From Marinimicrobium hydrolyticum (lineage in GTDB: Bacteria > Pseudomonadota > Gammaproteobacteria > Pseudomonadales > Cellvibrionaceae), in assembly GCF_030848505.1 (NCBI RefSeq), contig NZ_JAVDDU010000009.1:1-64000 (forward strand): a stretch of DNA of 64,000 bases, in the 5' to 3' direction. Positions 56,301-64,000 of this stretch are shown here, piece by piece; positions within the stretch are counted from its first letter, which is position 1; each line of letters begins with the position of its first letter. A program made the translations under genes and the position numbers. The notes below the pieces were generated by a model. It worked only from the letters and a program-made list of their open reading frames with translations. It did not search any database and was not told the origin of the DNA.

Positions 56301-58304
56301 ATGAAACTCAACCTTACCCTTGTGCAGCAAGTCATCGCAGGCTTTACCATCGTTTTGGGCTTGCAGCTTCTGGTGGCATCCCTGAGTCTAAGCGGGCAAC
56401 AGCGATTGGCGAACCGCGTTGAAATGGCTTCTCAAACAATCACTCCGCTCATGCAGGAAACCGCCGCCTTGACGCGAGAAGCGCAACAGGCTGCCCAATT
56501 GGCAACGCAACATGCCGCCGAAACCGAGCTCCGGCGCCTGGCTCCCATGCAGGGAGCTTTTCTATCCGCCACCCAGGCGTACAACGAATCAATGAAACGT
56601 ACACAACGATTGTTGGACAGACTGGGAGACGGTCAAGGTGCAATCCAGCGTGTGGATACCAGCATTAAAGGGGCTTTCACCCTGGCGGAACAACATCTGG
56701 AAATTCATGAGCAACAATTGCGTGCCACAGAAGCAGAATACCGGGCGTTGCATGACTTTGAGGACACTTGGCAATACTTCTCACCCGAGATGAACGACGC
56801 ACGCTTCGGCATGACAGAAGAGGAACTGCCGGCACGCTGGCTCCTGGCATCACTGGAGCAGGATGCGAATCACGCGGCGGCGCTGCTGTCACGGGTGCCT
56901 TCCATGCGCTCAGAGGAAAGCCTTGCCGAGGTGGCCGATCAGTTGACCTACTTTCTCGGCAACATCGAAGCCAAAAACGCCATTATGCTAGAACGCTTTC
57001 CGATGCTCGCGGACAGACTTTCCATGTACGTTAACCTTCTGGTCCGGCATATCCGAATGGATAATGGCGTACTGGAGTTACAGCGACGGCGCTTGGCACT
57101 CGGAGAACAGAGCCGAGTCATGCTGCAGGATCTGGTCTTGAGCTTGCAAACAGGCCTCACGGATCTCGCCAGCTTTAACGAACAACTGAAAGACCAACTT
57201 GACCGAACCACTTTGGAAACAAGACAAAGTCTCAACAACTCAAGAAGCACAATCGTCATAGCCTTCATCGTAGCGCTAATCGTCGGCGTGGCCATCGCAT
57301 ACCGCGTGGTAAGGGGCGTACGGGTGCCACTGCGGCAATTGGTTAAGAGACTGGAGCGCTTGGCCAAGCAAGACTTAAGGGACAATGAGGCACATTGCAC
57401 AGAAGGTGAGTTCGGAACCATTTCAAGATCACTCGACACACTCGTAGGCAGCCTACGACATGTCATTGGCCAATTGAAAAAACAAAGTGACGACCTGTCG
57501 GAATTGTCTACGGAAACCAGCCGCATCAGCACCGACTCCCGGCGGGATATCGATAACCAGAAAGCACAGACAGAAACGGTGGCGTCCGCCGCAACTGAAA
57601 TGGAGTACACGGCCAAGGATGTTGCCAACAATGCGCGAGAAACCAATCAGGTGGTGGCACAGATTGACTCATCCGCGCAGGAAGGACGGAAAACAGTTCT
57701 GCTCAATCGTGAATTGGTGGAGTCCCTTGATAGCGAACTGACTTTGGGTGTTGACGTGATGACGGAACTGCGTGAGCAATCACAGCGCATTGGGTCCATC
57801 GTCTCCGTCATTCAGGATATTGCCGAGCAAACCAATCTACTGGCTCTGAACGCAGCCATTGAAGCGGCCAGAGCCGGTGATCAAGGCCGTGGGTTCGCCG
57901 TGGTTGCCGACGAAGTACGGGCCTTGGCCAGTAAGACCCGGGCTTCGACCTCTGAAATCAACAATATGGTGGAATCGCTTCAAGACTGCGCATTAAAGGC
58001 AGCCGATATCATGTTCCGCAACAAAGAAAAAGCCATACAATGCGTCGAGCAATCGGATCTCACGCGAGATTCCTTCCAAGGGATCCTGTCAGAACTACAA
58101 CGCATCAAAAAAATGACTATAGGCATCGCAACAGTCGCTGAAGAGCAGAGCCGCGTCACCAGCGAAGTGGCCAAAAGTGTCGTGATCATTTCCTCCGTGT
58201 CAGACGGTGTGCAGAGGCACGCGGTGGACCTAGAGGAGTCCAGCCAACGGCTAACCACCATGGCCACAACTCAACAAAAACTGACCGCCAAGTTTTCAAT
58301 GTAG
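56301..58304 (+). CDS. Methyl-accepting chemotaxis protein
   Basis: 667 aa. Membrane segment 1 (about 12-30), a long all-helical periplasmic region (about 31-315, HBM-like in length and composition), membrane segment 2 (about 317-337), HAMP, and the conserved cytoplasmic hairpin tip [20 protein letters not shown] with [13 protein letters not shown]. No C-terminal CheR-binding pentapeptide (ends LTAKFSM). Cotranscribed with the solute-binding protein, implying indirect sensing through it. Confidence 0.93.
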   Translation: MKLNLTLVQQVIAGFTIVLGLQLLVASLSLSGQQRLANRVEMASQTITPLMQETAALTREAQQAAQLATQHAAETELRRLAPMQGAFLSATQAYNESMKRTQRLLDRLGDGQGAIQRVDTSIKGAFTLAEQHLEIHEQQLRATEAEYRALHDFEDTWQYFSPEMNDARFGMTEEELPARWLLASLEQDANHAAALLSRVPSMRSEESLAEVADQLTYFLGNIEAKNAIMLERFPMLADRLSMYVNLLVRHIRMDNGVLELQRRRLALGEQSRVMLQDLVLSLQTGLTDLASFNEQLKDQLDRTTLETRQSLNNSRSTIVIAFIVALIVGVAIAYRVVRGVRVPLRQLVKRLERLAKQDLRDNEAHCTEGEFGTISRSLDTLVGSLRHVIGQLKKQSDDLSELSTETSRISTDSRRDIDNQKAQTETVASAATEMEYTAKDVANNARETNQVVAQIDSSAQEGRKTVLLNRELVESLDSELTLGVDVMTELREQSQRIGSIVSVIQDIAEQTNLLALNAAIEAARAGDQGRGFAVVADEVRALASKTRASTSEINNMVESLQDCALKAADIMFRNKEKAIQCVEQSDLTRDSFQGILSELQRIKKMTIGIATVAEEQSRVTSEVAKSVVIISSVSDGVQRHAVDLEESSQRLTTMATTQQKLTAKFSM

Positions 58305-58325
58305 TTACGGTCCCAGCAACTGCTT

Positions 58326-59504
58326 TTAGATGCAGTATTCTTTCAAAGGCGGAAAGCCGTTGAACTCAATCGCGCTGTACGAAGTGGTGTAGGCACCTGT
58401 GGACAGCCAGTACAAACGGTCACCTATGGCCAGGTTCAAAGGCATGGGGTACTTGTAGTTCTCGTACATAATGTCCGCACTGTCGCAGGTTGGACCGGCA
58501 ATAACCGACTCCTCCACCTCGCCTTTCTTTTCCACGTAAATGGGAAATTTGATAGATTCATCCAGGGTTTCGATCAGCCCGGAAAATTTGCCTACGTCGG
58601 TAAACACCCACCGATGCAAAGCGGTGCGGGATTTTCGGGAGATCAGCACGACTTCACTTACCAGAATGCCCGCATTAGCGATCAGGGAGCGGCCCGGCTC
58701 GATAATAATTTCGGGAAAGTCCTTGCCGAAATCCTCTTCGATAAAACGGGTAATCTCCTGCGCATAGGTCTCTAGCGTATTGGTGCGGGTAATGTAGTTG
58801 GCCGGGAAGCCGCCGCCCATGTTGATCATTTTCAGTTCGATGCCGTCTTCTTCCCGAAGGCGCTCAAAAATGACCTTCACTTTGCCCAGGGCTGCATCCC
58901 AACTACTGATTTCACGCTGTTGAGAGCCCACATGGAATGACACGCCGTAGGGGATCAAGCCCAGGTCGCGCGCCAGAATGAGCAGATCCATGGCCATGTC
59001 GGTTTGGCAGCCGAACTTGCGGGACAGGGGCCAATCAGCCGTGAGCGTACCTTCCGTCAGGATGCGCACATAGACACGTGAACCTGGCGCGGCGCGCGCA
59101 ATGTTGCGCAGATCCGCCTCGGAGTCGGTGGCGAACATGCGCACGCCCCGCTCGTAAAAATAGCGAATGTCTTTGCTCTTCTTAATGGTGTTGCCGTAAC
59201 TGATCCGATCCCCCGTAACCCCCAGGTTCATTACCTTGTCCAGCTCGTAAATGGAGGCAATATCAAAATTGGCGCCCCGGTCTCGCAACAGAGTCAGGAT
59301 ATCCACCGCAGGGTTAGCTTTAACCGCGTAGTAAATGCTGGCGTAGGGGAAGTTATCTTCCAGCTCCTGATAGGCCCGGCTGATAGTGGCCGTGTCGATG
59401 ACCACAAACGGAGTGTCCTTTTGATCGGCGAAAGACTTCATCCGGGCGAAGGTGTCGGCCGCAAAATAGTCATCAATCTGGATGTTTGGCGCGTTGTGGG
59501 TCAT
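58326..59504 (-). CDS. Type III PLP-dependent decarboxylase (ornithine/lysine type)
   Basis: 392 aa from the ATG at 59504 (GAGG seven bases upstream). Alanine-racemase-fold decarboxylase: PLP Lys in YYAVKANPAVD, phosphate-binding MGGGFPANYI, EPGRSLIANAG, and the catalytic Cys in GPTCDSADIM with the following YENY. These motifs match the ornithine/lysine decarboxylases of pseudomonads, which make putrescine or cadaverine. Substrate choice is not decidable by eye. Confidence 0.9.
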   Translation of the reverse strand: MTHNAPNIQIDDYFAADTFARMKSFADQKDTPFVVIDTATISRAYQELEDNFPYASIYYAVKANPAVDILTLLRDRGANFDIASIYELDKVMNLGVTGDRISYGNTIKKSKDIRYFYERGVRMFATDSEADLRNIARAAPGSRVYVRILTEGTLTADWPLSRKFGCQTDMAMDLLILARDLGLIPYGVSFHVGSQQREISSWDAALGKVKVIFERLREEDGIELKMINMGGGFPANYITRTNTLETYAQEITRFIEEDFGKDFPEIIIEPGRSLIANAGILVSEVVLISRKSRTALHRWVFTDVGKFSGLIETLDESIKFPIYVEKKGEVEESVIAGPTCDSADIMYENYKYPMPLNLAIGDRLYWLSTGAYTTSYSAIEFNGFPPLKEYCI

Positions 59505-59655
59505 GAATAGGCCTCGGGGATTAGAGCGGAGGATGGGGCCGACGGAACGCCAGGCCCGGAAAACCGCGGATTTAACCTCGCCAATGAATAATCGGCAAGC
59601 ACTATTTTGGCTTTTTTTGAGGCCCTCCGCAAAGTCCGTATGAAGCGGTCCGGCC

Positions 59656-59688
59656 AAAAAAAAGCCCGACCATAAAGATCGGGCTTTT
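59656..59688 (-). terminator. Intrinsic terminator of the peroxiredoxin gene
   Basis: On the minus strand AAAAGCCCGA, loop, and TCGGGCTTTTTTTT form a stem with a U-run, 26 bases after the peroxiredoxin stop. The A/T flanks make it potentially active in both directions. Confidence 0.9.
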
Positions 59689-59713
59689 ACTGCGTTAGAA
59701 CCGAAGCAAGTGC

Positions 59714-60316
59714 TTACAGTTTGTCGCCATGGGTGCTCAGGTAAGCCGCTACACCTTCGGGCGAAGCGTTCATACCTTTGTCACCTTCCTGCCAGCCGGC
59801 GGGACATACTTCGCCGTGCTCCTGATGGAAGGCCAGAGCGTCAACCATGCGCAGCATTTCGTCCACGTTGCGGCCCAGCGGCAGATCGTTAACAACCTGG
59901 TGACGAACAGTGCCGTCTTCGTCAATCAGGAAGGAGCCGCGGAACGCCACACCACCTTCAGACTCAACGTCGTAGGCCTGGCAGATGTCGTGCTTAACGT
60001 CGGCCGCCAGAGTGTAGCGAACCGGGCCAATACCACCGTCGTTGACCGGGGTGTTACGCCAGGCGTTGTGGCTGAACTGGGAGTCGATAGATACACCCAC
60101 TACTTCCACATTGCGCTTTTTGAACTCTTCGATACGGTGGTCGAAAGCAATCAGCTCAGAAGGACATACGAAGGTGAAGTCCAGCGGGTAGAAAAACAGT
60201 ACCGCTTTCTTGCCTTTGATGGCCGCGTGAAAGTTGTAATCGTCGACGATTTCGCCATTTCCCAGTACCGCTGAAACCGTAAAATCCGGTGCGGGTTTGC
60301 CTACTAATACGCCCAT
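59714..60316 (-). CDS. 2-Cys peroxiredoxin (AhpC/Prx1 type)
   Basis: 200 aa thiol peroxidase that reduces hydrogen peroxide and organic peroxides. Peroxidatic Cys51 in DFTFVCPSELIAF, resolving Cys near 172 in EVCPAGWQEG, with GGVAFRGSFLIDEDG between. Length and motifs fit Prx1/AhpC rather than 1-Cys Prx6. AGGAG lies seven bases before the ATG. No ahpF next to it, so thioredoxin is the likely reductant. Confidence 0.95.
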   Translation of the reverse strand: MGVLVGKPAPDFTVSAVLGNGEIVDDYNFHAAIKGKKAVLFFYPLDFTFVCPSELIAFDHRIEEFKKRNVEVVGVSIDSQFSHNAWRNTPVNDGGIGPVRYTLAADVKHDICQAYDVESEGGVAFRGSFLIDEDGTVRHQVVNDLPLGRNVDEMLRMVDALAFHQEHGEVCPAGWQEGDKGMNASPEGVAAYLSTHGDKL

Positions 60317-60466
60317 AGTGTTTCTCCTAAAGGGTTGGTTTGTGGGTAACTACTCTACATAGAGCCGAATGGTAAAAGATCAAGGGGTCGCCCCAGGTAA
60401 AACCAGGCTCGAAGAGTGACTTCCGAACCAACAACAAGGTTTTACCAATTAAACTCTGTGTCGCTG

Positions 60467-60481
60467 ATAGCAGTTAGCTAT
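60467..60481. promoter_or_regulatory. OxyR-like half site
   Basis: ATAGCAGTTAGCTAT keeps the ATAG-N7-CTAT form of an OxyR binding element. OxyR normally binds two such elements seven bases apart; the partner is not clear here. It stands about 150 bases before the peroxiredoxin gene, a typical OxyR target. Confidence 0.35.
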
Positions 60482-60610
60482 GATACACGTCTGTGTCTAG
60501 GTGTCCTATTGATTTTGTATATAGCTACGAAAGGTTCACACTATATAGACTCACCCTATTAGCCTGACTTTACTTATAGCAACAAAGATACAAATCATTC
60601 TCAACAGTTA

Positions 60611-60639
60611 TTGACATAGATTCTCATTATCGATATCGT
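60611..60639 (+). promoter_or_regulatory. bfd promoter overlapped by a Fur box
   Basis: TTGACA (60611-60616) and TATCGT (60634-60639) are 17 bases apart. Between them GACATAGATTCTCATTATC (60613-60631) matches the 19-base Fur consensus at 14 positions. Iron-replete repression of bfd by Fur is the known pattern in E. coli. Confidence 0.65.
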
Positions 60640-60673
60640 TTGGACGTTCCCGCGACTTTTCTCCGAGGTCATC

Positions 60674-60883
60674 ATGTACGTCTGCATCTGCAAAGGCATT
60701 ACCGATCATCAAATCCGTTCAGCGGTTAATGAAGGCGCCACATCCATCGGCCAGTTGCGCCGGGAGCTGGGCGTGGCCAGCCAGTGCGGCAAATGCAGCT
60801 GCCTAACCCGGGAAATTGTTCAGGAAGCCCTCAGCGAGTCAATGCCAACGGCCGAAGGTCTGTTTTATTCAGCCGTCGCCTGA
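60674..60883 (+). CDS. bfd: Bacterioferritin-associated ferredoxin
   Basis: 69 aa [2Fe-2S] protein that reduces bacterioferritin so iron can be released. Four Cys ligands in the Bfd order: MYVCICKGIT (two) and SQCGKCSC (with a C-x2-C pair), plus an extra Cys. GAGG precedes the ATG. Under a Fur-like promoter and just before bfr, but the 161-bp gap with its own promoter suggests separate control. Confidence 0.93.
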   Translation: MYVCICKGITDHQIRSAVNEGATSIGQLRRELGVASQCGKCSCLTREIVQEALSESMPTAEGLFYSAVA

Positions 60884-60960
60884 TTCCATCTCCGCCAGGA
60901 TGCAAATGGAAATAACTCGCCATTGCATTCTCTTTTTTCTTTAAAGTCAATAACTTAGCC

Positions 60961-60989
60961 TTGACAGGCTAGGTGCCTGTACTCAGAAT
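60961..60989 (+). promoter_or_regulatory. Predicted bfr promoter
   Basis: TTGACA (60961-60966), 17-base spacer, CAGAAT (60984-60989). It would give a leader of about 50 bases before the bfr ATG. No Fur box is seen in it, consistent with bfr and bfd having opposite iron responses. Confidence 0.5.
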
Positions 60990-61044
60990 GTGGCCAAGTA
61001 CGACCTCCCTGGGCTTCAGCCCACCCCGAACAAGGAGCCACATC

Positions 61045-61512
61045 ATGAAAGGCGACGCTAAAGTAATAGCCACACTCAACAAAATATTGGGCAATGAGCT
61101 CGTAGCCATTAACCAGTATTTTTTGCACGCCCGTATGTATAAGGACTGGGGCTTGAAGGAGCTGGCCGAGCATGAGTACGAGGAATCCATCGACGAAATG
61201 AAGCACGCCGATCAATTGATTGAGCGGATATTGTTTTTGGAGGGGCTGCCGAATCTTCAGGATCTGGGCAAATTGATGATCGGCGAAAACACGCAGGAAA
61301 TGCTGGCATCCGATCTTAAGCTGGAATTAAAGGCCCTTCCCGATCTGCGAGAAGGCATTGTTTACTGCGAATCCGTTAAGGACTTTGTCAGCCGGGATTT
61401 GCTCAAGGATATTCTGGAGTCTGAGGAAGAGCACGTGGATTGGCTGGAGACTCAACTGTCTCTGATCGACAAGGTGGGCTTGCAGAACTACCTACAGTCA
61501 AAAATGAGTTAA
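61045..61512 (+). CDS. bfr: Bacterioferritin
   Basis: 155 aa four-helix-bundle iron store. The ATG at 61045 has AGGAG seven bases upstream; upstream in-frame codons to 60973 are not used. Very close to E. coli Bfr: [38 protein letters not shown] with the haem Met and ferroxidase Glu/His, and [10 protein letters not shown] with the last Glu and His. All ferroxidase ligands are present. Confidence 0.96.
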   Translation: MKGDAKVIATLNKILGNELVAINQYFLHARMYKDWGLKELAEHEYEESIDEMKHADQLIERILFLEGLPNLQDLGKLMIGENTQEMLASDLKLELKALPDLREGIVYCESVKDFVSRDLLKDILESEEEHVDWLETQLSLIDKVGLQNYLQSKMS

Positions 61513-61527
61513 ACCGGCGATGGTGGT

Positions 61528-62637
61528 TTAGGTACAGCCCGGTAGCAGCATGATCAGCAGCGTACCCATGACCACCACTAGGGCCAGCGCCCAGGGCAGC
61601 ACCGTACCCAATCGAGAGGCTTGTCCTCCTTCGGGTTCGATGCGATCCTCTGGCTGGGCCGCCAGGCCCGGCTCCGCCACATTCAGCTCATCCACTTCCG
61701 CCACGTCCAGCTTCTGTCCTTCGGCTTCCGGCATATCCAAGTCGAAAGGCGGAACCTCTTCCTGAGCCTGGGTCTGATCCGGGGTCTCGCCTGGCACTTG
61801 CTCCCCGGCGGATTGCTCTTCCCGGCTGGCTGACTTGGACCTATCCTCCTCCCCCTCGCGCATCAACGCCTCTTCACAAGCGCTCATGACCGCTTGCAAC
61901 TGAGTTAGGGTAATCGTCGACAGGGCGTGCGCAAACTCAGCGCAAGACCCGTAACGATCTTCGGGATTCGGGGCCAACGTACGGTCAATCAAGGGCTGAA
62001 AGAACTCCAACTCCGGGCGCAGCTGGGGGCTTTCACCTGGCCGCATGGGCGGGTGTGGCAATAAATCATGCAGGAGTAACAGCAGCACCCGACCGAGGCT
62101 GTAGACATCGGAACGCTCATCCAAAGCGCCGCCTTCACGCTGCTCGGGGCTCAAATAGGTGTTCCAGTCAGCATCGGTGCCCGCCGACCAGCCCATGCCA
62201 AAGTCCAGAACCATCGGACGGCTGTCCTCGGCATGCAAGATTATGTTCTCGGGTTTGAGGTTGCCGTGTACGCAGCCTTGCAGATTGGCCGCATCCAGCG
62301 CGCGCGCGACCTCCTCTAGAATGCTCAGCTGTTCGGGCAGATCCAGCTCGAAGCGCTTGTGCCTCAAGTTTCGGCCTGGAACATACTCCATGGCCAGGTA
62401 GAATCGCCCACCGTGGCTGCCCTGCTCATACACTGAGGCGATGCTGGGGTGTTCGAGTTCACTCAGTAGCGACGCCTGGCGCGCAAACTGCTCACCGAAG
62501 GCCTTGTCGGCAGAAACCTGTGCGGAAAAAACTTTGAGCGCTACTTCCCGGTCGGCGTTTTCCACAAACGCCAGATAAACCGTCGCCGAACGCCCCTCTC
62601 CCAAAGTGTCAACAATGTTATAACCCGGTATTTCCAT
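61528..62637 (-). CDS. Membrane-anchored serine/threonine kinase-fold protein, probable pseudokinase
   Basis: 369 aa from the ATG at 62637 (AGGTGG just upstream; a TTG at 62673 is in frame but lies within the preceding gene's end). Kinase domain 1-265: glycine loop GEGRSATVYL, ATP Lys35 in VALKVF, DFG intact (Asp145). But the HRD loop reads VHGNLKPEN, with Asn126 in place of the catalytic Asp, and the alpha-C Glu position reads Gln (FARQASLL, Gln54). An acidic Glu/Gln-rich linker (265-340) leads to a C-terminal membrane helix (LPWALALVVVMGTLLIMLL). It follows the STAS gene with an overlap or few bases, suggesting one signalling unit. Confidence 0.85.
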   Translation of the reverse strand: MEIPGYNIVDTLGEGRSATVYLAFVENADREVALKVFSAQVSADKAFGEQFARQASLLSELEHPSIASVYEQGSHGGRFYLAMEYVPGRNLRHKRFELDLPEQLSILEEVARALDAANLQGCVHGNLKPENIILHAEDSRPMVLDFGMGWSAGTDADWNTYLSPEQREGGALDERSDVYSLGRVLLLLLHDLLPHPPMRPGESPQLRPELEFFQPLIDRTLAPNPEDRYGSCAEFAHALSTITLTQLQAVMSACEEALMREGEEDRSKSASREEQSAGEQVPGETPDQTQAQEEVPPFDLDMPEAEGQKLDVAEVDELNVAEPGLAAQPEDRIEPEGGQASRLGTVLPWALALVVVMGTLLIMLLPGCT

Positions 62638-62659
62638 GGCACCACCTGCCGCTGCCGAC

Positions 62660-63142
62660 TCAGGTTTTTTCAAGCATGTTTACCAAATTGCGAAAGGTTT
62701 CCCGGTTGTTTTCGTTTAAGCTCATCAAAATTTTGTGCGCCTCCAGAACCTTGTCTTTTACCCTACTCTCTTCAATGGCCTTGTCGGGCAAGGGCGTGTC
62801 CGCGCTCACAGGCGGTTCTAAATCATTCACTATCTTTAAAATTTCGTCAAACCCCATCGTTTCCAGCAGGCGGTTGATACTGGGGTTCGAGGAATACACA
62901 ACCGGTATGACGTCTCGCTGCTCCCTTCCCTGCAAAGCAATTTTCGCCATCAGCCCCAACGTTGTGCTGTCTATGGCTTCTGCCTCGGTCAAATCAAATA
63001 ACACGCCGGAGAAGTCAGCCTGGCTGAACATGGCATCAATAAACTGATCGAACGAGATACACAGGGTCAAGCGAACATCGCCAACCATTTTGATGACGTA
63101 AACACCTTGGTGGTCTGCAACCAAAATCTGACCGGGGCGCAT
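62660..63142 (-). CDS. STAS-domain anti-anti-sigma factor
   Basis: 160 aa. Residues about 8-110 form a STAS domain; the phosphorylatable site is in AEAIDSTTLGLMAKI (Ser/Thr after Asp), and SINRLLETMGFDEILKI is typical of the C-terminal half. About 50 extra residues at the end (helical, EENNRE-like charged) are unlike minimal STAS proteins. Partner of the PP2C phosphatase encoded six bases upstream, as in the RssB/RssC or HsbR/HsbA systems of Pseudomonas. Confidence 0.88.
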   Translation of the reverse strand: MRPGQILVADHQGVYVIKMVGDVRLTLCISFDQFIDAMFSQADFSGVLFDLTEAEAIDSTTLGLMAKIALQGREQRDVIPVVYSSNPSINRLLETMGFDEILKIVNDLEPPVSADTPLPDKAIEESRVKDKVLEAHKILMSLNENNRETFRNLVNMLEKT

Positions 63143-63148
63143 ACAGAC

Positions 63149-64000
63149 TTACCTCTTAACGATGGTCAACACTGCAATGTCGTCAGGTGTGTCGCTTACA
63201 TCCCTGATGCCCAAAACGTTGCATACACTATCAAGGCTAGCACTGTTTTGAGCCACAAGCTCGAGTAACCGAGTTTCTTTTTCCTGCAAGCTCTTGGCGG
63301 AGATTAATTCCAGCACGCCATCGGAAAAACACACCAGAGAAAAGGCATCCGGCAAGGTCCGGCTGTGCACTTGCCATTCCACGTCGCTAAAAATGCCCAC
63401 GGGCTTACCGCTCCCTGCGAGAAATTCCGCACCCTGTGATGTCACCAGTATCGGCATAGGTAAATGACCCGCCACCACGTAGCGCATTTGCTGAGTGTGG
63501 GTGTCTACTACCCCGACAAAAAAAGTAAGGTGGTGGTTCAGCCTAGTTTCGTTAAGTTCTTCGTTAATTCGCTGCAGCATGATATTGGTGCCATGCTCGA
63601 AGGACTGTTGGTCACCAAATAACCCTTCTTCGCGCACCATTCGACTGACCAAGTGCTTTAACCATATGGTGACGAATGCCGAAGAGGCGCCGTGGCCCGA
63701 AACGTCCGCTAAATAGAACGCCAGATAACGTTGATTCAGATAGGCGTAATCGACGAAATCGCCGCTGAGGTACAACGAGGGAGCGATGTGGTGAGCGGCA
63801 TGGTAGCCTTCTGGGGTGGCCAGGGGTTTGGGCATGAGGCGCTGTTGAACCTGGCGACCCGCCAATTGATCCCGCTCCAGTACACGCAGGTTCTCTTTCA
63901 GGCCGCGGTTGGCATACTCCAGCTTGTCCCGGTAGCGCTGATTTTGCAGTAGTAAATCCCGCCGCTCCAGGGCCTTGCGCACTGAGTGCACCAGTACTTC
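63149..64000 (-). CDS. Response regulator-PP2C (SpoIIE-type) phosphatase, 5' truncated by window end
   Basis: The last 283 residues are present; the frame runs off the window at 64000. The first visible residues (EVLVHSVRKALERRDLL) read like the last helix of a receiver domain, followed by a coiled-coil linker and the PP2C-like domain: LYLSGDFVDYAYL, YLADVSGHGASSAFVT (metal-binding Asp), VVAGHLPMPIL, VCFSDGVLEL and the final DTPDDIAVLTI. It dephosphorylates STAS partners in partner-switching systems. The missing N-terminus is inferred to be REC. Confidence 0.88.
   Translation of the reverse strand, partial: EVLVHSVRKALERRDLLLQNQRYRDKLEYANRGLKENLRVLERDQLAGRQVQQRLMPKPLATPEGYHAAHHIAPSLYLSGDFVDYAYLNQRYLAFYLADVSGHGASSAFVTIWLKHLVSRMVREEGLFGDQQSFEHGTNIMLQRINEELNETRLNHHLTFFVGVVDTHTQQMRYVVAGHLPMPILVTSQGAEFLAGSGKPVGIFSDVEWQVHSRTLPDAFSLVCFSDGVLELISAKSLQEKETRLLELVAQNSASLDSVCNVLGIRDVSDTPDDIAVLTIVKR

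Larger units (their letters stand above)
60317..60673. other. 357-bp divergent regulatory region between peroxiredoxin and bfd
   Basis: AT-rich, non-coding. It carries the OxyR-like site (60467-60481), several TATA-rich tracts (60515-60550), a weaker Fur-like 19-mer at 60587-60605 (11 of 19 matches) and the bfd promoter with a better Fur box. No clear -10/-35 pair for the peroxiredoxin could be fixed. Confidence 0.6.

Overview
The window looks like chromosomal DNA of a marine or polysaccharide-degrading gammaproteobacterium, most likely Cellvibrionales (Cellvibrionaceae-like). This is an inference from three things: the block fmdB-aspS-yebC-ruvCAB-ybgC-tolQRAB-pal-cpoB, in the order known from Pseudomonas and relatives; a family 9 glycoside hydrolase lipoprotein; and several peptide and amino-acid uptake systems with lipoprotein peptidases. 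Base composition and gene style look uniform. I see no insertion sequence, prophage, integron, CRISPR array, rRNA or tRNA gene.

Layout. 1-558: leader with a short inverted repeat and a possible gene remnant. 559-5658: GH9 lipoprotein, a lipoprotein of unknown role, a SIMPL-domain lipoprotein and an ExoD-like membrane protein. 5788-10694 (minus): S9 peptidase lipoprotein followed by a TAXI-type TRAP transporter. 10789-15217 (minus): alpha/beta hydrolase fused to a beta-helix-like tail, then ybhP-clsB-ybhN. 15499-19664: RND efflux pair. 19790-27069: exported proteins, including a response regulator with a membrane anchor. 27288-34402: M3 oligopeptidase lipoprotein plus a complete Opp-type peptide ABC transporter. 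34434-40752: mixed metabolic genes (ceramidase-like, DJ-1/PfpI, SatD-like, HiPIP, gpr, carboxylesterase, ppnN). 40753-41148: an intergenic region holding a strong candidate CsrB/RsmZ-type small RNA. 41149-51774 (minus): the Tol-Pal/Ruv/AspRS block. 52019-54862: Rieske-type ferredoxin, a DUF1704 metallopeptidase-like protein and ung. 55020-58304: solute-binding protein and chemoreceptor behind a perfect palindromic operator. 58326-61512: PLP decarboxylase, 2-Cys peroxiredoxin, bfd and bfr with Fur-like and OxyR-like sites. 61528-64000 (minus): partner-switching cassette of a PP2C phosphatase (cut by the window end), a STAS protein and a kinase-fold protein with altered catalytic residues.

The most notable signals outside genes are two. 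(1) An RNA-like segment at 40873-41070 has eight A(U/G)GGA-type CsrA/RsmE motifs, two of them CAGGACG in hairpin loops. It ends in a GNRA-capped terminator, and a GacA/UvrY-like box lies upstream. (2) Two intergenic copies (39188-39290 and 49535-49632) of a three-way-junction element share a core at about 81 percent, while their long arms differ in sequence yet stay self-complementary within each copy.

All functional calls come from reading motifs and gene order; no database search or folding calculation was run.
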